Part shown: one piece after another, positions 35,923-44,503 of the stretch
Numbering within the stretch: position 1 is the first letter of the stretch
Layout: every line of letters starts with the position of its first letter
Assembly (NCBI RefSeq): GCF_000191065.1
Contig: NZ_GL872282.1
Location: 845,725-909,724 of the forward strand
Length of the DNA stretch: 64,000 nt
Source: Prevotella multiformis DSM 16608
GTDB lineage: Bacteria > Bacteroidota > Bacteroidia > Bacteroidales > Bacteroidaceae
Direction: 5' to 3'
Notes under the pieces: model-generated
What the model was told of the DNA's origin: nothing
What the model saw: the letters and a program-made list of their open reading frames with translations, nothing else
The model's database searches: none
Program-made: the position numbers and the translations under genes

Positions 35923-36971
35923 TGAATACAACTGATTATGAAAACATTTGGCGAAAGTCGCTCATTCATGTAACGGACGAGTTCTCGCTTCCGCCCGTTG
36001 TGCTGCAAGCAGGCGAAGCCATCATCGGCACGTTGGGCAATTTCAGTGTATCGACAGGCAAGGCGAAAGCTAAGAAGACTTTCAATGTGAGTGCTATCGT
36101 TGCAGCAGCCCTTGTCAATGGGCAAGTTCTGGAGTATCGGGCGTCATTTCCCGAGAGCAAGCGCACTATCCTCTACTTTGACACTGAGCAAAGCCCTTAT
36201 CATTGCCAACTCGTGATGCAACGCATTCTGCGATTGGCAGGATTGCCGACTGATAGAGAGCCAGAACATTTGAAGTTTAGCCATCTCAGAGCCATTGCCG
36301 ATCCCAACGAGCGTAGAGAAATCATCCGTTACGCCATTTACAATACTCCTAACGTGGGCTTGGTAGTCATTGATGGCATTCGTGATTTGATGCTCGACAT
36401 CAACAATTCAACGGAGGCAACCAAGTTAGTGGGCGACCTAATGCAATGGACGAGCGAGCAAAACATCCACATACAGACCGTGCTTCACCTCAATAAGGGC
36501 GACGACAACGCACGGGGACATATTGGGACGGAACTCAACAACAAGGCAGAAACAGTTCTTCAAATCACGAGGGATAACACTATGCCTGAACGCAGTATTG
36601 TTGTGCCCTCCATCATCCGCTCCAAACCCTTTGAAAAATTTGCCTTTCGGCTCAAGGAAGTTGAAGACGATATTTGCATACCCCAAATAGATCTCTCATA
36701 TTCGGACAATGAGCGAAAATCACATCGCTTCTCCTATCAAGAGTTAAGCGATAACGAACATCGAAAGGCGTTGGAATCAGTTTTCTCTACAAGCGAAATT
36801 TTGCCATATAGTAAACTTATCGTAGCTCTTAAAGAGGCTTATGCAGAAGTTGTGGGACAATCCTACGGACAAACAAAGCTCAAGGAGCTTTTGCAATTCT
36901 TGCTCAACAAAGGCATAGTGGTTAAGGAGGAACGAGGAAAATATCGGCTCAACCATAATTCTCTACAATAA
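35919..36971 (+). CDS. RepA-like AAA ATPase
   Basis: A 350-residue RecA-fold ATPase of the RepA/AAA_25 type. The nucleotide loop is GNFSVSTGKAKAKKT, Walker B is GLVVIDGIRD, and TVLHLNKGDDNARGHIG is typical of this family. It probably acts as a replicative helicase for the excised circular form. Translation is coupled to the DUF3853 gene. The C-terminus (KLKELLQFLLNKGIVVKEERGKY) looks like a winged helix. Confidence 0.8.
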   Translation: MMNTTDYENIWRKSLIHVTDEFSLPPVVLQAGEAIIGTLGNFSVSTGKAKAKKTFNVSAIVAAALVNGQVLEYRASFPESKRTILYFDTEQSPYHCQLVMQRILRLAGLPTDREPEHLKFSHLRAIADPNERREIIRYAIYNTPNVGLVVIDGIRDLMLDINNSTEATKLVGDLMQWTSEQNIHIQTVLHLNKGDDNARGHIGTELNNKAETVLQITRDNTMPERSIVVPSIIRSKPFEKFAFRLKEVEDDICIPQIDLSYSDNERKSHRFSYQELSDNEHRKALESVFSTSEILPYSKLIVALKEAYAEVVGQSYGQTKLKELLQFLLNKGIVVKEERGKYRLNHNSLQ

Positions 36972-37095
36972 AACCTTTGGTCGGTTGGACACAGGCTATA
37001 TATACCTGAACTAATTCGACCAAGGAGAAACAAACTTGGTCGGACGTAAAGGGGTGCCTATAGTGTACGACTGTCCGACTAATCCTAAAACCTTC
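36972..37095. other. Inverted-repeat cluster, candidate replication origin
   Basis: Between the ATPase and primase genes TTTGGTCGG, CGACCAAGG, TTGGTCGGAC and GTCCGAC recur in both orientations within about 110 bp. The first two form an inverted repeat of about 9 bp, with an AT-rich TATATATAC between. Such clusters next to rep genes can be origins, but no homologous origin was recognised. Confidence 0.4.
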
Positions 37096-37153
37096 AGCCT
37101 CCAAAAGAAAAAGGCTGAGAGTTATTCATTTCAAACATCAATACAAAATTACA

Positions 37154-38044
37154 ATGGAAATACAAAATATAAAGCAAATCTCTATCACAGATTATTTGCA
37201 GCAACAGGGTTATTCACCTGCACGAGTACAAGGAATTCATTTTTGGTACTGCTCCCCACTTCGTAACGAAAATACTCCATCATTCAAAGTAAATACAGAG
37301 CGCAACCAATGGTATGACTTCGGGACAGGAGAACATGGCGACATCATCGACCTTGTGTGTGCCTTACAGCATTGCACCATTAGCAAAGCCATCGAACTTT
37401 TGGGAGATATAAAACAAGTAGCGCATAGAGATTTTTCTTTTGGCGGTGAAAGAAAAACCTCTAAGCACAAATTAGAAATCATATCTGTGCAATCACTTAC
37501 CAATCCTTATTTGTTACGTTACATCGCAGAGCGAGGAATATCTCTCAGCATCGCTAATAGATTATGTTCTGAAATTCGATACAATAATACCAATCGAACA
37601 TACTATGCCATTGGATTTTCAAACGATGCTGGCGGATGGGAAATTCGTAGTCCTTATTTCAAAGGCTGCATTGCTCCAAAAGCGATTACAACTATTAGTA
37701 AAGGCACAGACGTTTTACAAATCTTTGAAGGGTTTATGGATTTCCTTTCGTGGCAAACGCTAAATCTTTCTTCAACCTGCGACACCATAGTTCTTAATTC
37801 TCTGGCTCTTTTGCCACGCATTCAAGAGAAGATAAAAGGCTACAAGCAAGTTGAGAGTTTTCTAGACAATGATGAAGCAGGACGAAAATTGTTTGAATTT
37901 TTGAAACAGTTTTACCCATCTGTCATAGATGGATCTGTTCGCTATCAAACTCACAAAGATCTCAACGAATGGCTTGTTTCTCAATCCAAAGTGCAAGAAA
38001 GTCAACCTTCGTTACCGACCACGAAGCGTGGTATCAGAAGATAG
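37154..38044 (+). CDS. CHC2 zinc-finger/Toprim primase
   Basis: A 296-residue DnaG-type primase of mobile elements. The N-terminal zinc-binding region is degenerate (FWYCSPLRNENTPSFKV, WYDFGTGEHGDIIDLV) and a Toprim core follows (LQIFEGFMDFLSW, FLDNDEAGRKL). With the RepA-like ATPase it would prime replication of the mobilised or circular DNA. The start at 37154 (MEIQNIKQISITDYL) follows a leader with TTATTCATTTCAAA, a short sequence also found before the DUF3853 gene. Confidence 0.85.
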   Translation: MEIQNIKQISITDYLQQQGYSPARVQGIHFWYCSPLRNENTPSFKVNTERNQWYDFGTGEHGDIIDLVCALQHCTISKAIELLGDIKQVAHRDFSFGGERKTSKHKLEIISVQSLTNPYLLRYIAERGISLSIANRLCSEIRYNNTNRTYYAIGFSNDAGGWEIRSPYFKGCIAPKAITTISKGTDVLQIFEGFMDFLSWQTLNLSSTCDTIVLNSLALLPRIQEKIKGYKQVESFLDNDEAGRKLFEFLKQFYPSVIDGSVRYQTHKDLNEWLVSQSKVQESQPSLPTTKRGIRR

Positions 38045-38053
38045 TGTTTATCA

Positions 38054-38099
38054 GGGAAGCAAGTTTGTGTTTTGAGTATCTCAAAACCTACTTGCTCCC
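38054..38099. other. Long imperfect palindrome, candidate oriT
   Basis: GGGAAGCAAGT (38054-38064) pairs with ACTTGCTCCC (38090-38099), and an inner perfect TTTTGAG/CTCAAAA surrounds TAT. It sits 48 bp upstream of the mobilization genes, the usual place for oriT in Bacteroides mobilizable elements. The nick site is not determined. Confidence 0.55.
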
Positions 38100-38146
38100 A
38101 CCATTGGGAGGTAAAAATCCCGTTGGTCTCATCAAAAAATAAAAAT

Positions 38147-38494
38147 ATGGAACAGAAGAATAAAGGTGGGCGACCCACCAAGACATTATCAGAGAAGCGG
38201 AAATATCAAGTGCTTCTTCGGCTTAATACGATGGAGTACTATACTTTGTTGGGCAAAGCGAGAGAAGCCTCCATCACTCATACCGAGTTTCTGCGTCGGC
38301 TCATTGCAAAAGCAGAAGTTAAGGCACACATCAAACCCGAAGAGATGCAACTCATTCGCACGGTGTCAGGCATGGCAAACAATCTTAATCAGATTGCCCA
38401 TCGACTCAATGCTTTCGGAATCTCTGCACTCAATGAAGATTTGAATGCTCTGAAACAACTTATTCACGAACTTATGAAACGCTTGAAACCATGA
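38147..38494 (+). CDS. Mobilization accessory protein (MobC/relaxosome type)
   Basis: 115 residues from the ATG at 38147 (MEQKNKGGRPTKTLSEKRK). The ribbon-helix-helix-like N-terminus (YQVLLRLNTMEYYTLLGKA) and the C-terminal IRTVSGMANNLNQIAHRLN match PF05713-type mobilization proteins, which bind oriT and help the relaxase nick. It overlaps the relaxase by 4 bp. An upstream in-frame ATG at 38072 lies inside the palindrome and was rejected. Confidence 0.85.
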   Translation: MEQKNKGGRPTKTLSEKRKYQVLLRLNTMEYYTLLGKAREASITHTEFLRRLIAKAEVKAHIKPEEMQLIRTVSGMANNLNQIAHRLNAFGISALNEDLNALKQLIHELMKRLKP

Positions 38495-39417
38495 TTGCCA
38501 AGATTATTAAAGGAACAAACTTCAGTGGAGTTGTCAGTTATATGCTTAGCAAGCGTGAAGATAAAGTCAAAGTCTTACAAGCCAATGGCGTGCGCAGTTC
38601 TTTTCCATATGACATTGCATACGACTTCAACTTGCAAGCCTCTATGCGTCCAAGTGTACAGAAAACAGTTTGCCATACCATACTCTCATTCTCGACACAT
38701 GATTCAGAACGACTAACAGATGCAACAATGGCGAAGATTGCCAACGAATATCTTCATAAAATGGGCTATGGCGACACACAGAGCCTTATCGTAAGGCACA
38801 GTGACCGCCAGCATCCTCACCTGCACATTTGTATCAATCGCATTGGTAACAATGGCAAAACCATCAGCGACCACAACGAAAAGTATCGTTCAACTAAGAT
38901 TTGTAGAGAACTGACTGAGCGTTATGGTCTATCCATTGGCGAAGGAAAGCAAGAGGTAAACCGCTCGCGATTAAGAGGTGAAGATAAATTGCAGTATGAG
39001 ATATTCGATGCTATTAAGTCTATATTACCTCAATCTCAGACTTGGAAAGATTTTGTTGCAGAATTAGAGCAACAAGATATTACCACTCGTTTCAAGACGA
39101 AAGGTAATACCGATGTTGTTCAGGGGATCATCTTTGAAAAAGACGGATGCAGTTTCAGTGGCTCAAAGATAGACCGAACGTGCTCTTTCTCTCGCCTCAA
39201 AGTGGAGATAGAACAAAATTCTCACAAACAAGAGCAAATTCATCTACAAAACGATCCTATGGTACATTCTGTAGATGAAAGCAATTTTATTACCGACCTA
39301 TCCGAAGCAATTAGTGAAGTGTTTTCTATGCCAACACCAAGTAATGGCGTAGATGTTGATGAGCTCCGCTTCCAAAAGAAACTTCGCAATAGAGCTAATC
39401 GCAAACGTAGAATTTAA
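38491..39417 (+). CDS. Relaxase
   Basis: A 308-residue relaxase/mobilization nuclease. It has the 3-His metal motif HPHLHICINRIG (about residues 107-118) and an N-terminal TNFSGVVSYML. It would nick oriT and lead the strand through a type IV channel supplied by another element. Translation is coupled to the accessory gene. The C-terminal part is basic and probably non-conserved. Confidence 0.9.
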   Translation: MIAKIIKGTNFSGVVSYMLSKREDKVKVLQANGVRSSFPYDIAYDFNLQASMRPSVQKTVCHTILSFSTHDSERLTDATMAKIANEYLHKMGYGDTQSLIVRHSDRQHPHLHICINRIGNNGKTISDHNEKYRSTKICRELTERYGLSIGEGKQEVNRSRLRGEDKLQYEIFDAIKSILPQSQTWKDFVAELEQQDITTRFKTKGNTDVVQGIIFEKDGCSFSGSKIDRTCSFSRLKVEIEQNSHKQEQIHLQNDPMVHSVDESNFITDLSEAISEVFSMPTPSNGVDVDELRFQKKLRNRANRKRRI

Positions 39418-39438
39418 TCACAGCAAATTTATATCAGT

Positions 39439-40101
39439 ATGAATAACGAAATAACACCTGTTCTCGATATTCTCGAAGAACTCAAACAAGATTGCAAAGT
39501 CATCAGTAAGGCACAAGCAGAACTGCGTACTACTATTGCAGAAAAACTGTCCAGTCCAAGAGCAGATAGTATTAAAAGGCAAGAAGCCATACAAATCCAT
39601 CTCTCGAAAGAAACTCAAACCAAAATCAAAGAACATCAACTTTTTGTTTTGGAGGCACTATCAGAGTCGAATAAGAAACTCGATCCAAAGTTTGAAACGC
39701 TGCATGAACTCATCAGCAAGCAACAAAAGCCTGTAGAATTTAAGAACTACTCGCTCTTTGCAAGCGTACAATTAGCCGAGCGTATTCTACTTGGATTGGT
39801 TTGCGGATTGGTCGTGGTTAGCTGTTGGTTCTTCGGTATGGGAGCCAACAAGCTGCAAACAGCCTCTGATTTCGACCTACGTTATCGTTATCTACGTATG
39901 CAGGGCAAAGCCACAACTTTGGACTTCGCTCATCTTGACAGCATATTTTTAACGCATCGCAATCCCAAAGCTATTCACCTATTGAAGGAGAAGGTCACTG
40001 ATTATGAGCAAGCCTTGCAACGGCAAGCTGAATTGTTATTACAACAAGATAGGATTAAGCAAGAACAAAGAAGGCTAAGATTTAAACTAAGAATTCGATA
40101 G
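39439..40101 (+). CDS. Mobilization-module membrane protein
   Basis: 220 residues. The N-terminal half is a long charged helical stretch, then one transmembrane segment (ILLGLVCGLVVVSCWFFGMG, about 115-135), then a coiled-coil-like C-terminus (YEQALQRQAELLLQQDRI). It is not a recognised enzyme. Third genes of this size and topology follow MobA in many Bacteroides mobilizable elements, where a link to the coupling protein has been proposed. Confidence 0.6.
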   Translation: MNNEITPVLDILEELKQDCKVISKAQAELRTTIAEKLSSPRADSIKRQEAIQIHLSKETQTKIKEHQLFVLEALSESNKKLDPKFETLHELISKQQKPVEFKNYSLFASVQLAERILLGLVCGLVVVSCWFFGMGANKLQTASDFDLRYRYLRMQGKATTLDFAHLDSIFLTHRNPKAIHLLKEKVTDYEQALQRQAELLLQQDRIKQEQRRLRFKLRIR

Positions 40102-40141
40102 GCATAAAAGATACGGTAATGTAGAACGTTTACTGTATCTC

Positions 40142-41431
40142 TTATCTTTTGTATGGCTTATATTTGCTTAAATTCCAATGTTTCCATAAAAATGCATATG
40201 GGCACAGTGCTTTTTCAGAAATCTTTAGCCATGGAGAAGTCTTGCATAAATCATTCGGAGTTGATAAAGGAGAATTGCAACACCAGTCATACATGTCACA
40301 ACTGACTTTACCTTTACTCAGTAATGTATCTATTTGATAAATTGCTTTAAAATACTCAACATCCATGCCATTTTCTGTTTGTTCTTCACCTATTGGTATT
40401 TTAAAATAGCACCCACGAATATTATTACTCATAAGAGGCGTACCAATTTTTTTAATACAATAACCAAAACAATCATTGGTAAATAGCTGATTATGGCGTG
40501 CCATTTTTAATAAGAAATACATGTCATATTTACGCCAGTCTATTACAAATTTCATAACGAGATCTATCCACTGATAATATGGTGTATTAATCTCATCTAT
40601 GGTCAAATAATTTTTGAGGCATTGCACTACCGTGTTTTGTAATGTGATAAATGCATCAATCAAAATCGTTTCTTCGCCCGTAACTTTTGCAGTCTTGTTC
40701 TCATAAAAGTAGTCGTAGACAGCCTCAGGAGAAGCAAAAGATAATTCTTTCTTCCGAATGCTATCCATTACTCTTACGAAACAAATTCCAGGGTTAGAAG
40801 ACATTAAACTCATATCGCATAGAGCTAAAATCTTTAGTTTGTCTTTTACAAATTCCTCATCATAAAACGATGCAACTTTTTCTGCAGCCATATAAGGGTA
40901 TTCGGGAGATTTCTTATATCCATTGGGAGAGCACAACCGCTCTAATAAGTATGCCATACTTTCAGAAATAGCACCTGCGCCAAAGGTGACAATATCATTG
41001 TCCGAAAATTCTAACATAACAGAAGGTATAGTCTGTAGATCCTCATTTTTCTCAAGGTTATCTTCTAATATATTTATCCCATTTATACTAATCGTGGCTT
41101 TGTTCGCAACATCTCCTTCTGTTAGTTTAATTAGATCATTATTTAATTTAACATTATCATTGCTATGTAAAAGAGTCATAGGGATTTGGAAATCTCCCTG
41201 TGGCATCTTGTATATCTCATTGATCATTTTATGCATATATTCGCTATAGGCATATATTCGGCTCAATCCATAATATGAGGAAATGTCTTGTAGAAAATGA
41301 ATGTACTCATGAAATAAAACCGTTGCATCCTCTATAGGCATTTGATTGATAATCATATCCTCACTTTCTGTATCAATATGCATTTCAAAAAATGCAGGTA
41401 CATAGTAGCCTAATAATTTATGTCTTTTCAT
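40142..41431 (-). CDS. HExxH-containing protein of unknown function
   Basis: A 429-residue soluble protein with HEYIH at 41-45 (TVLFHEYIHFLQDIS), a zinc-metallopeptidase signature, and no signal peptide. The rest is unrecognised. It is transcribed against the mobilization genes and is AT-rich, so it is probably cargo. A defence or toxin role is possible, but nothing in the sequence shows it. Only the first motif of a peptidase can be seen; the third metal ligand is not evident. Confidence 0.55.
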   Translation of the reverse strand: MKRHKLLGYYVPAFFEMHIDTESEDMIINQMPIEDATVLFHEYIHFLQDISSYYGLSRIYAYSEYMHKMINEIYKMPQGDFQIPMTLLHSNDNVKLNNDLIKLTEGDVANKATISINGINILEDNLEKNEDLQTIPSVMLEFSDNDIVTFGAGAISESMAYLLERLCSPNGYKKSPEYPYMAAEKVASFYDEEFVKDKLKILALCDMSLMSSNPGICFVRVMDSIRKKELSFASPEAVYDYFYENKTAKVTGEETILIDAFITLQNTVVQCLKNYLTIDEINTPYYQWIDLVMKFVIDWRKYDMYFLLKMARHNQLFTNDCFGYCIKKIGTPLMSNNIRGCYFKIPIGEEQTENGMDVEYFKAIYQIDTLLSKGKVSCDMYDWCCNSPLSTPNDLCKTSPWLKISEKALCPYAFLWKHWNLSKYKPYKR

Positions 41432-41449
41432 AATAAGGTTTCTTTGCTG

Positions 41450-42718
41450 TTATTGTATACACTTTGATAGTTCTTCTTCCACTTCCTCCACCGTAGGCAG
41501 AGCCGATTTTAGATTATCGGGGATTGCCTTTGAGAGTTGATAGTCGCTCACACTTATAGGCTGGTCGTAGCCAGAGAGAGCGTATTGCGCCACAACCTTG
41601 TCGCCACCATTGCAGAGGAGTAAGCCGATAGTCTTGTTGTCGTGTTCGTCACGGAGAGTTTCGTCCACAACATTGATGTAGAAGTTAAGTTGGCCCATAT
41701 ATTCGGGCTTAAATGGTGTGGTTTTAAGTTCGATAACTACGTATGCGTGTAGTTGGATATTATAGAGGATAAGGTCAGCATAGAAATCAGAATCGCCCAC
41801 TTCAAAATGCTTCTGCTGTGCTACAAACGCAAAGCCGCTGCCCATTTCCAAAAGATATTTGGTGATATGAGAAACCAATTGTCGTTCAATGTCTCGTTCT
41901 GCCATTTTATCCGTTTGCCCCATCATGTCAAAGATATAAGGGTCTTTCATCAAATAGTTCGCGAGGTCGCTTTGCGGTTTGGGTAATCGTACAGAGAAGT
42001 TGCTCACTTTCGTTGCCGTAATCTGCCGAGCGAAAAGATTGGTTTCAATCTGCATTTGCAGAACATTACTACTCCAACCATTGGCAACCGCCTGCGTGAT
42101 ATACCAATAACGTTCACCCAAAGGCAGCTTGCTATTAAGCAATATAACATGGCTCGCCCAGTTAGTGCGAACTACGGCAGACTGCTTAAAAATGTCTTCT
42201 ATCAGATTTATGTCGTGTTGGTAGATGACAGACACTGTTTCTGAAATCTCTCCTAATTGTGCAAGAGGTTCTTGCGTAATTATATTTCCCTGATTATCTG
42301 TAGCTTGAATTTGCGCAAGAGGTTCTTGCGTAAATTGATTGAGTTCGTTTGTAAGTTGTAATACATTATCTACCGAAGGACTATTAAGCTGTTTTTCAAC
42401 CTTACCCATTTCTAATAGAATCTCCATAGGATAAGCTTTGGCGAATTGGCACATATAGATAAGGTTACGAGTGGAATAGCCTTTCTTATCAGGATATTTA
42501 GAACGTATCGCCTTAGAAAGATTATCTATTACTTTGCTTCCCCAACCCTCTTTTTTTTGGAGGTAGAGAATAAAATGCCCTACTTTCCAATAGTGGAAAA
42601 GCATATCTGCATTTGCAGAGGCTATCATGCGTACTTGCGTATGCTCAAGGTCAGAACCGATGGCTCGAACAACGAGAGATAAATATTGTTTCTCTGCTTT
42701 ATTTATTTCCTGGCTCAT
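41450..42718 (-). CDS. DUF1016 (YhcG-type) PD-ExK nuclease
   Basis: 422 residues. The N-terminal DUF1016 helical domain (LFHYWKVGHFILYLQ, GYSTRNLIYMCQFAKAYP) precedes a C-terminal PD-(D/E)xK-type core (GDSDFYADLILYN, VVIELKTTPFKPEYMGQL). Members are nucleases that often travel with restriction-modification loci and defence islands. The linker contains a duplicated peptide TQEPLAQ in an 18-residue period, encoded by two palindromic DNA units (42261-42333). It may be co-transcribed with the HExxH gene 18 bp downstream. Confidence 0.88.
   Translation of the reverse strand: MSQEINKAEKQYLSLVVRAIGSDLEHTQVRMIASANADMLFHYWKVGHFILYLQKKEGWGSKVIDNLSKAIRSKYPDKKGYSTRNLIYMCQFAKAYPMEILLEMGKVEKQLNSPSVDNVLQLTNELNQFTQEPLAQIQATDNQGNIITQEPLAQLGEISETVSVIYQHDINLIEDIFKQSAVVRTNWASHVILLNSKLPLGERYWYITQAVANGWSSNVLQMQIETNLFARQITATKVSNFSVRLPKPQSDLANYLMKDPYIFDMMGQTDKMAERDIERQLVSHITKYLLEMGSGFAFVAQQKHFEVGDSDFYADLILYNIQLHAYVVIELKTTPFKPEYMGQLNFYINVVDETLRDEHDNKTIGLLLCNGGDKVVAQYALSGYDQPISVSDYQLSKAIPDNLKSALPTVEEVEEELSKCIQ
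42261..42333. repeat. In-frame duplicated palindrome inside the DUF1016 gene
   Basis: GCAAGAGGTTCTTGCGTAA occurs at 42261-42279 and 42315-42333, 54 bp (18 codons) apart. Each is nearly self-complementary around AGGT and encodes TQEPLA. Confidence 0.75.
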
Positions 42719-42730
42719 ATTGTTTCGGTG

Positions 42731-44020
42731 TTATAATTGATTGAATTTACTCATGGCATTTGCCTTGATGTCGTCTGCAATATCTATGTAAGGTTTCATA
42801 GCCTTATAATCGCTATGTCCAGTCCATTTCATCACAACTTGAGGTGGAATACCCAATGCAAGCGCATTACAGATGAACGTTCTACGACCAGCGTGTGTTC
42901 CAAGTAAGGCATATTTAGGTGTAACTTCATCAATGCGTTCATTACCTCTATAATAAGTTTGACGTACAGGCTCGTCAATGCCTACCAGTTCTGCTAATTC
43001 TTTAAGATAATCGTTCATTTTCTGGTTAGTAATAACAGGCAACACCTTGTCATCTTCAAATGCCACATCCTTGTATTTATCAAGAATTGCTTTACTATGG
43101 TTGTTCAACTCGATAATCAGGCTATCAGAAGTCTTAACTGTTGTCACCTCAATGTGGTCGCCCTTTATATCACTTCTACGAAGATTAAACACATCGGAGT
43201 AGCGCAAGCCCGTGAAACATTGGAAGAGAAATACATCACGCACCCGATCTAAAGCTTGCTTGGCTGCTGGTATTTCAAACTCTCGGAGTTTGTTCAGTTC
43301 CTCCCATGTGAGGAAGATGATTTTCTTCTGTGTGCTTTTGAGTTTAGGTTTATAACTATCGTAAGCATTGTTCTGATGCAGACCTTTCTTGAAAGCCCAA
43401 CGTAAAAACCATTTTAAGAAACTGAGTTGCTTGCCAATAGTAGAATTGCGCATTTCCTTTACATCACGGAGATAGGTAACATAATCGTTTAGACCTTTTT
43501 CATCAAAGAAATCAAATGTAAGTTCATCTCGAAAGTTCATCAGATGATTTTTCACCGCAGCAAACTTCTCGTAGGTGGAATCCGTCCAATCATTTTGCCG
43601 TCCACAATCTCGCACAAATTCATCAAACACTTTGTAAAAAGTGTTAGGCATTGATTTTCTCGGTTTGACTTCTTCCTCAATAGGTTTGTGCAGCGCATTG
43701 AATGCTTCTTTGATTTGTTCAGGGGTTGGCATTATTTCTTCTACTTCAAACTTCTTGAAGATTTCCTGCACCTCTGTATAATAGCTCAATAGTGAAGCAT
43801 TGATTTCAGAAGCTGATTGTTTCAGTTTGTTTGTACAACCATTTCTTACACGCTGCTTATCAGAATCCCATTTCGCAGCATCAATACGATAACCTGTTGT
43901 AAATTCAATTCGTTTGGAAGCAAAATTGACACGCATACGGATAGGCACATTCTCTACAATGAGAACTCCGTCCTTTTTCCTGCTTTCCAACGTGAAAATA
44001 ATATTCCGTTTGATGTTCAT
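42731..44020 (-). CDS. Tyrosine integrase of element 1
   Basis: 429 residues from the ATG at 44020 (MNIKRNIIFTLESRKKDG). The N-terminal arm-binding domain, SAM-like core-binding domain (FYKVFDEFVRDCG) and catalytic domain are all present. The catalytic residues are Arg in CFTGLRYSDVFNL, the HAGRRTFICNAL box, GHSDYKAMKPYIDI and Tyr within KPYIDI. It lies 160 bp from attR and reads away from it. It catalyses integration into the tRNA-Ser 3' end. Confidence 0.93.
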   Translation of the reverse strand: MNIKRNIIFTLESRKKDGVLIVENVPIRMRVNFASKRIEFTTGYRIDAAKWDSDKQRVRNGCTNKLKQSASEINASLLSYYTEVQEIFKKFEVEEIMPTPEQIKEAFNALHKPIEEEVKPRKSMPNTFYKVFDEFVRDCGRQNDWTDSTYEKFAAVKNHLMNFRDELTFDFFDEKGLNDYVTYLRDVKEMRNSTIGKQLSFLKWFLRWAFKKGLHQNNAYDSYKPKLKSTQKKIIFLTWEELNKLREFEIPAAKQALDRVRDVFLFQCFTGLRYSDVFNLRRSDIKGDHIEVTTVKTSDSLIIELNNHSKAILDKYKDVAFEDDKVLPVITNQKMNDYLKELAELVGIDEPVRQTYYRGNERIDEVTPKYALLGTHAGRRTFICNALALGIPPQVVMKWTGHSDYKAMKPYIDIADDIKANAMSKFNQL

Positions 44021-44179
44021 ACTTTTGGGTATTTTGATTTCTGCACCCAAATTTACACCCAAAAATTAATTCTACCAAAGATTTTCCATGAAATCTTATT
44101 TTATTAACATTCTACTTAAAGGACTATTATACAACAGATTGAGCGTTTATGATACTATTTGAAGGTTCAAGAGAAAGAG

Positions 44180-44192
44180 CCTCTCTCTCCGC
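44180..44192 (+). other. attR of element 1
   Basis: CCTCTCTCTCCGC, identical to the 3' end of tRNA-Ser at 26588-26600. It lies 160 bp from the integrase start. Confidence 0.8.
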
Positions 44193-44250
44193 TAATAGGC
44201 TTCAAAAGGGCTTCACAAGGGTTGTCAATTTAGCCTTCAAAAATTAGCTA

Positions 44251-44280
44251 ATCGTTGTAAAATCAAGGTTTTACAACGAT
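44251..44280 (+). terminator. Strong intrinsic terminator at the element junction
   Basis: ATCGTTGTAAAA (44251-44262), a 6-nt loop, TTTTACAACGAT (44269-44280), then TTTTC. A perfect 12-bp stem. It may have terminated tRNA-Ser before element 1 inserted. Confidence 0.8.
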
Positions 44281-44350
44281 TTTTCTTTGTATAAACCTCT
44301 ATCGCCTGACGGCATAACCCTATGTTTTGACAGTCATTATTCGGTCAAAT

Positions 44351-44491
44351 TCTGCTACATAAACTGCTACACAAAAATTGTAGCAATAAAAAATGTAGCA
44401 GTGACGGGATTCTGAATACCATATTGACGGCATCAATTCTTTCTGTTTCAGTATGTTATATATTAACTTTGCAGCCGAGTGCTACACAAAA
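44351..44491. repeat. GCTACA repeats upstream of integrase 2, candidate arm sites
   Basis: CTGCTACATAA, CTGCTACACAAAA, TTGTAGCAA, ATGTAGCAGTG and GTGCTACACAAAAG occur in both orientations between 44351 and 44491. Repeats of this kind next to an integrase gene often bind its N-terminal domain. A matching set was not found at the other end of element 2. Confidence 0.5.
44464..44471 (+). promoter_or_regulatory. Candidate -7 box of integrase 2
   Basis: TAACTTTG, 32 bp before the ATG. The -33 position carries only TTTC-like sequence. The following GC makes it look like a CTnDOT TTTGC core too. Confidence 0.45.
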
Positions 44492-44503
44492 GAATGATGC
44501 ATT

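Larger units (their letters stand above)
26588..44192. mobile_element. Integrative mobilizable element in tRNA-Ser
   Basis: Bounded by 13-bp direct repeats of the tRNA 3' end, 17.6 kb long and AT-richer than the flanking core. It has a tyrosine integrase at the right end, an excisionase-like DUF3853 protein, plasmid-like ATPase and primase genes, a mobilization module (accessory protein, relaxase, membrane protein), and cargo: the invertible restriction-modification-like locus, an HExxH protein and a DUF1016 nuclease. It has no type IV secretion genes, so it would need a helper element to transfer. Confidence 0.8.
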
